Virus record (IMG/VR): IMGVR_UViG_3300025759_000560
Coordinates: 1-27,114 of that record
From: a virus
Strand: one strand, 5' to 3'
DNA: 27,114 bases
The notes beneath the pieces were generated by a model. It saw only the letters and a program-made list of their open reading frames with translations. It ran no database searches and had not been told where the DNA came from. This document shows, piece after piece, positions 17,823 through 24,823 of this stretch. Each line of letters starts with the position of its first letter. Position 1 is the stretch's first letter. Position numbers and translations under genes: made by a program.

Positions 17823-18764
17823 TCACCCCGCCCTTGCAGAAGTATAGTTATATTCAGCAGATGCAATCAATGATGCTTTGTAATCCTCAAATGCTTGTCT
17901 TGCCGCACCTGGTCTTGATCTTTTCTTATAAACATATTTTGCTGGATCAGCCTTTTCGAACACATCAAAGAAATACCATGTAGAGTTCTTATCATCTTTT
18001 GCGCCATCAAAGTTTGTGATGTTTGCCACATTACTTAGATGTTCCCAACACTTATGAATGCCACCTGTTTTCATATCATAGATTAAAAACTTCATCTGTA
18101 AGAAATAGTCAAATGGGTCTTCATTTAACTCTGCTGCATATGCTTCGAGTCTCTGCCAACGATTCCATCTTTTGTTCCATTGGGCAATGCCAAGAGAATA
18201 TTCTTTATCATTTTTGGCTTCTGCTTTTGGATTAAAGTTACTTTCGATTTCTATATTACCACACACGCCTGCCGCAGATACCGCAGGTAGACCATTGGAC
18301 ATAAGTATATCCATAGTGAGTACACGAAGTTCTCTTAACTCTGCTGCACCTTCTTGATATATTTGTCTTTGTTGATTACTAATCAATACACCTTCTTTAC
18401 CAACACTTTTCGGATCAAGTAAGTCTATCCTACCACCTTCTGCTGCACCACGTTGTTGTGTTGATGATGGAAGTTCAACATGGCTCATTGAACCTAAGAT
18501 GATTGGGTTTTGGGATTGCGCTCCATCCAAAAAGAATCCAAACACAAGAGCACTTCTTTTCATCTGAGGTATTCTACCAATGCCAGACACGCCACCCTCT
18601 GTTGTTGGTAGCATCGTCTCTGCCCATGGTAGGTATCTATCTTCAACATCACTAGAATGAACACCATGTATTCTCACCTGAAAGCGACCACGCTCATCAG
18701 GGTCTTGATCGTTAATGATACGACCAACAAACCATCTAGTATTGTCACCATAGTATTCGTTCAT
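17823..18764 (-). CDS. 5: gp5, baseplate hub OB-fold protein with tail lysozyme domain
   Basis: 313 residues. Residues 1-95 are the gp5 OB fold: 'NTRWFVGRIINDQDPDERGR', 'LPWAETMLPTTEGGVSGIG' and 'GFFLDGAQSQNPIILGSM' align with the start of T4 gp5. Residues about 145-300 resemble the phage tail lysozyme family (Phage_lysozyme2): 'LMSNGLPAVSAAGVCGNIEI', 'ESNFNPKAEA' with candidate catalytic E174, and 'SLGIAQWNKRWNRW'. This differs from the T4-lysozyme-type domain of T4 gp5. The beta-helix needle of T4 gp5 is absent here and is encoded in a separate downstream gene. gp5 forms a trimer on gp27. The ATG overlaps the gp27-like stop by 4 bp (ATGA), so the two hub partners are translationally coupled. 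Confidence 0.88.
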   Translation of the reverse strand: MNEYYGDNTRWFVGRIINDQDPDERGRFQVRIHGVHSSDVEDRYLPWAETMLPTTEGGVSGIGRIPQMKRSALVFGFFLDGAQSQNPIILGSMSHVELPSSTQQRGAAEGGRIDLLDPKSVGKEGVLISNQQRQIYQEGAAELRELRVLTMDILMSNGLPAVSAAGVCGNIEIESNFNPKAEAKNDKEYSLGIAQWNKRWNRWQRLEAYAAELNEDPFDYFLQMKFLIYDMKTGGIHKCWEHLSNVANITNFDGAKDDKNSTWYFFDVFEKADPAKYVYKKRSRPGAARQAFEDYKASLIASAEYNYTSARAG

Positions 18765-20125
18765 CGTGCGATCCTTGGTTGTGTTATTCTACTTAGCTTC
18801 AATGCAACATTATGTTTTTCGCCTGCTAAGTCGAAGCAATGTCTCTTTGACATGATAATAAAATCACCTGATCTCTTTTCATCAATGGCTTTACTCAAAC
18901 CAGGTGTGTCACCCATATCGTTTCTGTAGATATTCATTCGTATCAAGTGTCCAACACTTGTCTTAACGTTTTTCACTGAGAACAATAGACCAGGTAGATT
19001 TATATCATATGTGTTTTTCAAAAGATGATGTATTGTGTTGTCTCTGACAGTATAGAGTGTTTCTTGTCCCTCATAAGATTCTTGAGAAAATCCATTCACG
19101 TCATTATATGGTTCTGATATCACACGTGAAACGATCTTCGAGTCATAGTCAGTAATCTTATCTTGTCGAATACCAGATGGATCAGCAATAAACTCTTTGT
19201 CTATAGAAATAAAGTTCTGATCTTTTGGAAAGATACCAGCACGAATGAGATCAGTGAAGTGTTCATGCATATCTATGTGATATTCAAATGGTGTACCTGT
19301 CGTTGCGTTAACAGATTGATACTTCGAACCCATACCACCATAAGTAGCAAGATGCAACGTGTCATCTAAAAGACCTGCATCATATGAAGTGATGTTTACT
19401 GCCTGAGATTCAATATCATTTTGAACCACATTATCTTGATCGAATACTAGTGGTTTATCTTTATTAAAAGACTCTTGTTTGATAATCGTCTCTAAGTCCG
19501 TTAGATATAGTTTATCATCAATCACAGAAGAATAAAAGAAAAATGGCATGCCTGATGGTGTAGACATCTTTCGTAGAATAGTTTTGATAGCAGAGAACGC
19601 AGATTGATAAGGAACAATGTATCGAAACGCTTCTTGGGTTGATGCGACTTCGCTTTCGATAACAAGTTCACGTGATAGTTTATCGCTAACAATATTCTTG
19701 ATAATCTCTTCACCAGTTCCAGTATATGCTTTACTAAACTTGTTAATATCATTATAATACTTAATATCTTCGATCAAAGATACGACTAGAACAGAGGCAT
19801 AATCGTTATACTTTATGCTTTCAACAACTTCATTTACAATAAATCTAACTGTTATGACACCACCAGATTGATCAGGAGATTCAAAGTTGATGATAACCCT
19901 TTCTGTACCTGATATATCTGCAAGTCTATAAATGTCTTGGTCATCTTGAAGAATGATATCGCCTGTCAAGAATGCCTTGGACAAGTCTTCGTAGATGTTA
20001 GCCTCAATAACAATACCGGACCCTGCACCTAAGTTAGAGACATATAGTGGTTCACTGAATCTTTCAGACTCAATGGATATACTAATAATTCTTAACTGTT
20101 CAGCTGATACTAAGGGTGTCGCCAT
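18761..20125 (-). CDS. 27: gp27-like baseplate hub protein
   Basis: 454 residues (T4 gp27 about 391). The N-terminal part has a tube-like beta domain ('AGSGIVIEANIYEDLSKAFL', 'GDIILQDD', 'ERVIINFESPD'), and the middle 'YIVPYQSAFSAIKTILRKMS' plus 'SGMPFFFYSSVIDDKLYLTD' matches the hub pattern in which a helix precedes '(M/S)PFFFY'. A second beta domain follows ('GDFIIMSKRHCFDLAGEKHN'). gp27 trimers form the ring that connects the tail tube with the gp5 spike. Position just upstream of gp5 with a 4-bp overlap is strong support, since gp27 and gp5 form the hub complex in T4. Sequence similarity across this family is low, so the name rests on motif and context. Confidence 0.75.
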   Translation of the reverse strand: MATPLVSAEQLRIISISIESERFSEPLYVSNLGAGSGIVIEANIYEDLSKAFLTGDIILQDDQDIYRLADISGTERVIINFESPDQSGGVITVRFIVNEVVESIKYNDYASVLVVSLIEDIKYYNDINKFSKAYTGTGEEIIKNIVSDKLSRELVIESEVASTQEAFRYIVPYQSAFSAIKTILRKMSTPSGMPFFFYSSVIDDKLYLTDLETIIKQESFNKDKPLVFDQDNVVQNDIESQAVNITSYDAGLLDDTLHLATYGGMGSKYQSVNATTGTPFEYHIDMHEHFTDLIRAGIFPKDQNFISIDKEFIADPSGIRQDKITDYDSKIVSRVISEPYNDVNGFSQESYEGQETLYTVRDNTIHHLLKNTYDINLPGLLFSVKNVKTSVGHLIRMNIYRNDMGDTPGLSKAIDEKRSGDFIIMSKRHCFDLAGEKHNVALKLSRITQPRIAR

Positions 20126-20126
20126 A

Positions 20127-21188
20127 TTAGTTTCTCAAAAGTTTTTGGAACTCAGCGTTGACTTGACTTGCAACGTTAGGTCTGAAGATTTTAATGTTAC
20201 GTAAATCCTCATTCACGTTTATTAGATTTTCTAGATTAGACACAGCGGTAAAACCAACGATCCCATCTCTATTCTCAACACCACCATTGCTTGATATGGT
20301 TAGATCAGTGAAGTTGCCATCTGCGTCATTATAGTGATGAGCAGCGTTATATTGTAGCACTGAGTTAGTTGTAATCAAGGATCGTACAAGATCATCATCC
20401 CATAGTAATGGATTTGGTTGATTTGCTTGAGTATATATTGTCGTGTTTCTTGGAAGTGAGAAACCAGATATTTGTGCAGTGGCTGTAGCCTGTTTTCCGT
20501 TTGGTCTGTCTGGTTCTGATATTACGACTTCAGGTATACGTGTATATCCTTTACCGCCAGTTAGGATTGCGATACTCTGAATAGACTCCGAAGTTACAAC
20601 TTCCTCATCTGCATTCAAGAAAGTCATGACCGCTTGGGCAGTTGCACCTGTTCCCCCACCACCTTTGATAGTAACGGTAGGTGGACTTGTATATCCTGAT
20701 CCTGCTTCTGTGAGTGTGATTGACTTAACATCAATGATTGGTTCTACAACGATTTGTCCAAGGTCATAACTCTTATCTAAGATTTTTGCCTTGAATGTTG
20801 TACCAAACTCATCCAAGTTATTTCTGTCAGCGACAATATCACCAATATAAAACTCACCCCACATAGGGGAAGTTGTTTTGATTACTCTGTTAGGATAAAT
20901 CTTTTTAGCCCAATCGTATACCTCTGCTGAGTTCAAAGGCCAGCCTTGTAGCCTTAGCTTCGTGTTGAGTAGATAGAAAGTCCAGTATAAATCCGTTGTT
21001 CCATATAACTCATATGACAATACATCAGGTCTTGTGTTATCTTTAATATAATACTTTTCGTAGAAAGATACATCATCTGCAACTTGATCAATCAAGTCGA
21101 TATAGGTTGTCAAGTTTTGAAAGATAGTATTACTCGTTTCGTCACCAAACTTGTAATTAATAAGTGGGAAGTTTCTAAAAAATGACAT
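20127..21188 (-). CDS. 53: gp53, baseplate wedge protein with inserted beta modules
   Basis: 353 residues against about 196 in T4. The N-terminal region ('YYIKDNTRPDVLSYELYG', 46-63, then 'TTDLYWTFYLLN') is the gp53 signature (T4: YYIKGSPRPEELANAIYG). The C-terminus 'NEDLRNIKIFRPNVASQVNA' (326-345) fits T4 'NEKLRQIKIIAKSDINSFMN'. Between them lie two tandem copies of a small beta module: residues about 156-189 ('EAGSGYTSPPTVTIKGGG') and 205-242 ('TGGKGYTRIPEVVISE'). gp53 clamps neighbouring wedges together around the hub. A strong ribosome site (AGGAG, 9 nt before ATG) is present, and the ATG follows the gp48 stop directly. Confidence 0.9.
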   Translation of the reverse strand: MSFFRNFPLINYKFGDETSNTIFQNLTTYIDLIDQVADDVSFYEKYYIKDNTRPDVLSYELYGTTDLYWTFYLLNTKLRLQGWPLNSAEVYDWAKKIYPNRVIKTTSPMWGEFYIGDIVADRNNLDEFGTTFKAKILDKSYDLGQIVVEPIIDVKSITLTEAGSGYTSPPTVTIKGGGGTGATAQAVMTFLNADEEVVTSESIQSIAILTGGKGYTRIPEVVISEPDRPNGKQATATAQISGFSLPRNTTIYTQANQPNPLLWDDDLVRSLITTNSVLQYNAAHHYNDADGNFTDLTISSNGGVENRDGIVGFTAVSNLENLINVNEDLRNIKIFRPNVASQVNAEFQKLLRN

Positions 21189-22169
21189 TTATCTTGCTCC
21201 TGAGCCTAATACACTTGGTAACTCATAGTATTCAGCCGTTTCATTGATAATGTCACGTTTTGTCAGTGCTCTTTCTTCAACGAATGATAAAGACAAATCA
21301 GTTTCTTGAAAGCTACCGTCTTTGTGGAATGACATACCTGTTGAGTTATAAACCACATCAACACTTGCCAAGAACGATGGTAAGATTTTTGTCGCAACTT
21401 TTTTATTATCATAAGACATTTTAATCTCGAACTTATTCGGAAAACGTAGTGCTGCGTTCAATGCATCGTTAGAAGTATCAGGGTACATTTCCTCTCTGAA
21501 GAACTGTACAATGTCTTTGATTTCATTTGCTTCTTTTTGGCTTGTTGGAATCATTTTAAATGTAAATCTAAACTGACGTACACCAATGCCACGTAGTGTC
21601 GATCTTCTATTAGGGTTCAATGCAATGCCAGTACCTGTTTCGATAGCACCTTGAACCTCTGGACTTAGTTTACTTGTCAGACGTAGTGCAGCTACTTGCG
21701 CTGCCTCTGATCTCAGACCAAAATTAAATGCTTCTTGAATAGATGTAAAGTCTGGAAGTAGATTTGATGTGACTGCGCCTAATATAGAACTTCCACTCTT
21801 ACCTGCTTGAATAGCATTCAATCCAGCTCGACCAATAATACCCAAGTCTACATTGGTATACTCAACATTATCTTGAAACTGTAAAGCCCCAGGCAAATAC
21901 AATGTTGCTTTTCGTCTCTTGTCAAATCTTGGAGGTAATAGTCCTCTTTGGGTTTTCTGTGTTCCTTGAAACGCTCTTATGTTTGCTGCGTTCACCGCTG
22001 CCTCTGGTCCTTCAACGGCGTTAACACCACCTTGAACTTGATCTCCTATAAGACCCTTGAAAACAGTTTCAGGTAGAGTTTTATAGTTTTCTTGCACGGT
22101 TTCAAAGGTTATTCTACCCTTGTATCCATCATCCTCTAAAGGAAACTTAAAGTTTCTGTTGAGTGTCAT
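21189..22169 (-). CDS. 48: gp48, baseplate tail tube cap
   Basis: 326 residues from ATG at 22169 (MTLNRNFKFPLEDDGYKGRI). An in-frame ATG at 22193 is less likely because it would lie only about 7 nt from the predicted transcription start, while the 22169 ATG has AGGAAA upstream. The C-terminal half has a tail-tube-like fold: 'VRQFRFTFKMIPTSQKEANE', 'IKDIVQFFREEMYP', 'FPNKFEIKMSYD', 'ETDLSLSFVEERALTKRDII', which is the usual pattern in gp48 of marine T4-like phages. gp48 with gp54 caps the hub and starts the tube. It is the first gene of the minus-strand block, next to gp53. gp54 is an alternative name, but another gene here fits that better. Confidence 0.75.
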   Translation of the reverse strand: MTLNRNFKFPLEDDGYKGRITFETVQENYKTLPETVFKGLIGDQVQGGVNAVEGPEAAVNAANIRAFQGTQKTQRGLLPPRFDKRRKATLYLPGALQFQDNVEYTNVDLGIIGRAGLNAIQAGKSGSSILGAVTSNLLPDFTSIQEAFNFGLRSEAAQVAALRLTSKLSPEVQGAIETGTGIALNPNRRSTLRGIGVRQFRFTFKMIPTSQKEANEIKDIVQFFREEMYPDTSNDALNAALRFPNKFEIKMSYDNKKVATKILPSFLASVDVVYNSTGMSFHKDGSFQETDLSLSFVEERALTKRDIINETAEYYELPSVLGSGAR

Positions 22170-22182
22170 TACATCTTTTCCT

Positions 22183-22190
22183 AATAAATA
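22183..22190 (+). promoter_or_regulatory. Possible late promoter for gp4
   Basis: Plus strand AATAAATA (7 of 8 bases of the T4 late element), 31 bp before the gp4 ATG at 22222. Predicted start near 22196. It faces the minus-strand promoter at 22206-22213. Confidence 0.5.
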
Positions 22191-22205
22191 CAAAAAAGTT
22201 TCTAT

Positions 22206-22213
22206 TATTTATA
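22206..22213 (-). promoter_or_regulatory. T4-type late promoter of the minus-strand baseplate block
   Basis: Minus strand reads TATAAATA within CTTATAAATAATAG. With T4 spacing, transcription would start near 22200, about 30 bases before the gp48 ATG at 22169. Confidence 0.8.
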
Positions 22214-22221
22214 AGGTAATC

Positions 22222-22713
22222 ATGGCATACTCAGGCAGGTATAAAGTTAAAAATAGGTCTAAGTACAGAGGTGATGCAGACAATGTTATTTTCAGATCAC
22301 TTTGGGAACGAAATGCATTCAAGTGGTGTGATGAACAAAAAATTGTAAAAGAATGGGTAAGTGAAGAAGTTGTCATTCCATATCGGTATGAGGTTGATAA
22401 AAAGTACCATAGATACTTTATGGATTTGAAAATCACATATACGAGTGGTAAGACTATTCTTGTTGAAATCAAACCTGAAAAAGAAACAAAGGCCCCTGCA
22501 TTCCATGGTAGAAAATCTAAACGTTATATCAATGAAGGTATGACATATGTAAAGAATATGAACAAATGGAGTGCTGCTCAAGAATATGCTGCGGATCGTG
22601 GATGGGGATTTGAAATATGGACAGAGAATAAACTATCAGCCATGGGTATACTTCCTAAACCTAAGAAAAAGATTAAGCCTCTAAAACCATTACCTAAACC
22701 TAAGAAAAAGTAG
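22222..22713 (+). CDS. 4: gp4, head completion protein (nuclease-fold)
   Basis: 163 residues (T4 gp4 about 150). I choose ATG at 22222 with AAGG 6 nt upstream; the frame stays open further upstream but into the gp48 coding region. 'MAYSGRYKVKNRSKYRGDAD', 'FRSLWERNAFKWCD', 'PYRYEVDKKYHRYFMDLKI' and 'ILVEIKPEKET' are the typical gp4 order. D68 and E82-I-K84 fit a PD-(D/E)XK nuclease active site. In T4, gp4 (also called gp50/gp65-linked head completion) acts on the filled head before tail joining. The C-terminus, after 'AMGILPKPKKK', is a Pro/Lys-rich tail not expected from T4 gp4. It is the first gene of the plus-strand block, divergent from gp48. Confidence 0.88.
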   Translation: MAYSGRYKVKNRSKYRGDADNVIFRSLWERNAFKWCDEQKIVKEWVSEEVVIPYRYEVDKKYHRYFMDLKITYTSGKTILVEIKPEKETKAPAFHGRKSKRYINEGMTYVKNMNKWSAAQEYAADRGWGFEIWTENKLSAMGILPKPKKKIKPLKPLPKPKKK

Positions 22714-22798
22714 TATACTCACCCACCTCAAAAACCTCTATTTAATTATATACTATTTTATCGATTCGTCAACCCAAAAAATCAATATAAATAATAAC
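22714..22798. other. 85-bp intergenic region, largest gap in the window
   Basis: Very AT-rich. It holds a weak 7-bp inverted repeat (TAGTATA at 22711-22717 and TATACTA at 22749-22755, a loop of about 31 nt), too weak to call a terminator, and a late promoter at its right end (22786-22793). Confidence 0.6.
22786..22793 (+). promoter_or_regulatory. T4-type late promoter abutting the start of the 194-aa gene
   Basis: Perfect TATAAATA on the plus strand (AATATAAATAATAACATG). The promoter ends only 5 bases before the ATG at 22799, so with T4 spacing the start site would be at or near the A of the ATG. No Shine-Dalgarno can be present on such an mRNA. Confidence 0.7.
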
Positions 22799-23383
22799 AT
22801 GTCAAACTTATTTAAAAACTTAGAAATCGAAGCATTTAGAGCAGGTATTACTCCTAGAACACAAGAGTCTAGGGAGTGGTTTCGTAAACGCTTAAGTCGT
22901 ATTCGTAGAGTAAATCGCAATGACATCATGAGGGATGATTCATTAAAGCTTGTCAATAGGCAGCTCATTGGCTCTATGCAGATGTTTTTCTACGATCCGA
23001 AGCATAAAGAGACTTTACCGTATTACGATGCATTTCCATTGGTTATTGTGATTGGTCCAGCCGAAGGTGGCTTTCTAGGATTGAACTTGCATTATCTTCC
23101 CCCAGTACTCAGAGCAAAGTTCCTAGATGCCTTGATGGACGTGACAACCAACACTAAGTACAATGACAGTACAAAGTTTGATGTTACATATGACTTACTT
23201 AAGAGAACAGCCAAGTTCAAGCACTTCAAGCCTTGTGTTAAACATTACCTGAACAAACAAGTGAGAAGTAGATTTGCAAGAATACCTGCACCTGAGTGGG
23301 AGATCGCTACATTTCTACCGACTGCATCATGGCAAAAAGCGAGTGGTTCTCAAGTATACAAAGATTCTAGAAGGATGATTTAA
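22799..23383 (+). CDS. Conserved T4-like phage protein, 194 aa, unknown role
   Basis: 194 residues, basic. Residues 1-45 are helical and Arg-rich ('RTQESREWFRKRLSRIRRVN'). The core 'MQMFFYDPKHKETLPYYDAF' (60-79), 'PLVIVIGPAEGGFLGLNLHY' and 'LPPVLRAKFLDAL' is a motif set I know from proteins of marine T4-like phages that lie among tail genes, usually annotated only as structural or hypothetical. No enzyme motif is visible. It sits between gp4 and the gp54-like gene, with which it shares a TAATG overlap, so it is probably a baseplate hub or tail protein. T4 gp28 (a hub protein of about 177 aa from the same T4 neighbourhood) is a possible counterpart, but I cannot show this. No ribosome site can be seen before the ATG. 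Confidence 0.75.
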   Translation: MSNLFKNLEIEAFRAGITPRTQESREWFRKRLSRIRRVNRNDIMRDDSLKLVNRQLIGSMQMFFYDPKHKETLPYYDAFPLVIVIGPAEGGFLGLNLHYLPPVLRAKFLDALMDVTTNTKYNDSTKFDVTYDLLKRTAKFKHFKPCVKHYLNKQVRSRFARIPAPEWEIATFLPTASWQKASGSQVYKDSRRMI

Positions 23384-24102
23384 TGTCTAGTATTGATACA
23401 ATGAAAAGTCTTATCTCTAGAAAAGATGGTATAGCACGTCAAAATGTTTTCAGAGTAAAGCTTCCTTCCCTTCCAGGTGCTACAATGGAAGAAGTCAATC
23501 TACTTTGCAAAGACGTTGTAATGCCAGGGAGACAAGTTCTAACCAATGAACGTAGGATTGGTATGAGAACTCAAAAGGTTCCTTATGGTTATGGCATAAG
23601 TGACGTGCCGTTGACGTTCCATGTTTTAAATGACTATGGTATCAGAAAATACTTTGAGGTGTGGCAAAACCTTGCAGTGAACCAGTCTGACCATTCTGTG
23701 GGCTATCTCAAAGGCAAAGAAGGATATGGTAAGCAGGTTATCATCGAACAACTTAAGAAGGGTATTGGTTTGCCAGTGTATCAAACTCCACTTGGTATTC
23801 CTAAGCTACCTTCAGAAATACAAAACAGATTACCCAAGTTCGGTCCAATCGACTTGGCTCAGGGTCAACTTGATCTTAACTATGTGACTAATGATGATGT
23901 GATTTATTCATGTACACTCATAGACGCATTCCCAACAACAATGAATGATATTCAACTAAATAACCAACCTGATGGTGTTGTCGAACTGAATGTGCAACTC
24001 TCATATACAAACTGGTATGCTAATGAAGTAGAGTTAGCCAGTACAACTGAGAAGTTTATTCAAACTCAAATCGGAACAGCATTAGGGAGAATATTTAACT
24101 AA
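23383..24102 (+). CDS. 54: gp54-like baseplate tail tube initiator
   Basis: 239 residues with a tail-tube fold: 'RQNVFRVKLPSLPGATMEEV' (19-38), 'LLCKDVVMPGRQVLTNERRI', 'VPLTFHVLNDYGIRKYFEVW', and the last strands 'IYSCTLIDAFPTTMNDIQLN' and 'VELNVQLSYTNWYANE'. This is shared by T4 gp19 (tube) and gp54 (tube initiator). I prefer gp54 because a helical C-terminal extension follows ('STTEKFIQTQIGTALGRIF'), as in T4 gp54, because there is an insertion of about 45 residues in the middle, and because it lies with hub genes rather than with the sheath or tube genes. The ATG overlaps the upstream stop (TAATG). gp19 remains possible. Confidence 0.65.
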   Translation: MSSIDTMKSLISRKDGIARQNVFRVKLPSLPGATMEEVNLLCKDVVMPGRQVLTNERRIGMRTQKVPYGYGISDVPLTFHVLNDYGIRKYFEVWQNLAVNQSDHSVGYLKGKEGYGKQVIIEQLKKGIGLPVYQTPLGIPKLPSEIQNRLPKFGPIDLAQGQLDLNYVTNDDVIYSCTLIDAFPTTMNDIQLNNQPDGVVELNVQLSYTNWYANEVELASTTEKFIQTQIGTALGRIFN

Positions 24103-24115
24103 AGGATGAAATGAA

Positions 24116-24823
24116 ATGGCGTTACCAAAGCTAAATGATAAACCAAAGTATGATCTTGTAATACCATCTACACAACAGAATGTACGGTTTAGACCATATC
24201 TAGTGAAAGAAGAAAAGGTTCTGATGCTTGCTCTTGAAAGTCAGGATCAGACACAAATCTTCCAAGCGATTGCTGATACTATCGTTGCATGTGTGGATGA
24301 ACCTATTGATAAAAAAACGCTGACAAGTTTTGACATTGAATATATGTTTGTTAACATTAGATCAAAATCTGTCGGTGAGAATATTAAACTGACACCTCAG
24401 TGTACACAATGCGAAACTGAAAATGAAATCTCTGTGGTTTTAAATGATATCAAAGCTGACATGTCTGATGTAGATTCTGTTATTGTATTGAACGATGATA
24501 TTAGTATTAAGATGAAGTATCCATCATATATGGACCTTGTCGGTGGTGATATCTTTATGAGTGAGTCTACAACAGAACAAACATTTAATATGATTTCAAA
24601 ATGTATTGAATCGGTGTTGACAGAAGATGAGATTATTTCATTTAAAGATGAAACTCCACAAGATCAAATGGACTTCATCGAATCTCTGTCCACATCACAG
24701 TTTGATGATATTCGAGTGTTCATCGAAGCCATGCCACAGGTAAGCTATGATGCGTCATTTGAATGTACGAGTTGTAATGCTAATAATGAGTTGAAGTTGA
24801 GAGGAATGAACGATTTTTTTTAG
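24116..24823 (+). CDS. 26: gp26, baseplate hub assembly protein (unshifted product)
   Basis: 235 residues (T4 gp26 about 208). It belongs to the T4_baseplate (gp26) family: 'RFRPYLVKEEKVLMLALESQ' (25-44) near the start and a long helical C-terminal half. Two CxxC pairs, C96/C99 ('PQCTQCETENE') and C217/C220 ('FECTSCNANNE'), could bind one zinc ion. gp26 is needed for hub assembly in T4 but is not abundant in the virion, and it acts like a tail-assembly chaperone. AGGA precedes the start. The last codons are GAT TTT TTT TAG, where a T8 run makes a -1 slippery site (see separate entries). The tape-measure gene follows closely, as chaperone genes do in other phages. Confidence 0.85.
   Translation: MALPKLNDKPKYDLVIPSTQQNVRFRPYLVKEEKVLMLALESQDQTQIFQAIADTIVACVDEPIDKKTLTSFDIEYMFVNIRSKSVGENIKLTPQCTQCETENEISVVLNDIKADMSDVDSVIVLNDDISIKMKYPSYMDLVGGDIFMSESTTEQTFNMISKCIESVLTEDEIISFKDETPQDQMDFIESLSTSQFDDIRVFIEAMPQVSYDASFECTSCNANNELKLRGMNDFF
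24814..24820 (+). promoter_or_regulatory. Candidate -1 ribosomal frameshift site at the end of gp26
   Basis: Slippery heptamer T TTT TTT in the gp26 frame, directly before the TAG stop (24821-24823). AGAGGA at 24800-24805, 8 nt upstream, is placed like the Shine-Dalgarno stimulator of dnaX-type -1 frameshifts. No strong downstream hairpin is seen; only a 4-bp TAAC-TTG-GTTA stem follows. Confidence 0.7.

Noticed and set aside
17822-17866. Upstream ATG at 17866 for the 492-aa protein
   Set aside because: It would add 15 residues read inside gp5. The ATG at 17821 has normal spacing to the gp5 stop and begins a more family-like N-terminus.
22170-22193. Upstream ATG at 22193 for gp48
   Set aside because: It lies about 7 nt after the predicted late transcription start with no ribosome site. 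The ATG at 22169 has AGGAAA upstream.
22120-22221. N-terminal extension of gp4 starting at 22120
   Set aside because: It overlaps gp48 coding sequence on the other strand and both promoters. ATG 22222 gives the conserved gp4 N-terminus.
22209-22581. Minus-strand open frames opposite gp4
   Set aside because: gp4 is clearly coding on the plus strand; these frames have no recognisable motif and would overlap each other.
22711-22755. Inverted repeat TAGTATA/TATACTA as terminator after gp4
   Set aside because: Seven AT-rich base pairs with a loop of about 31 nt and no adequate U-tract would not terminate.
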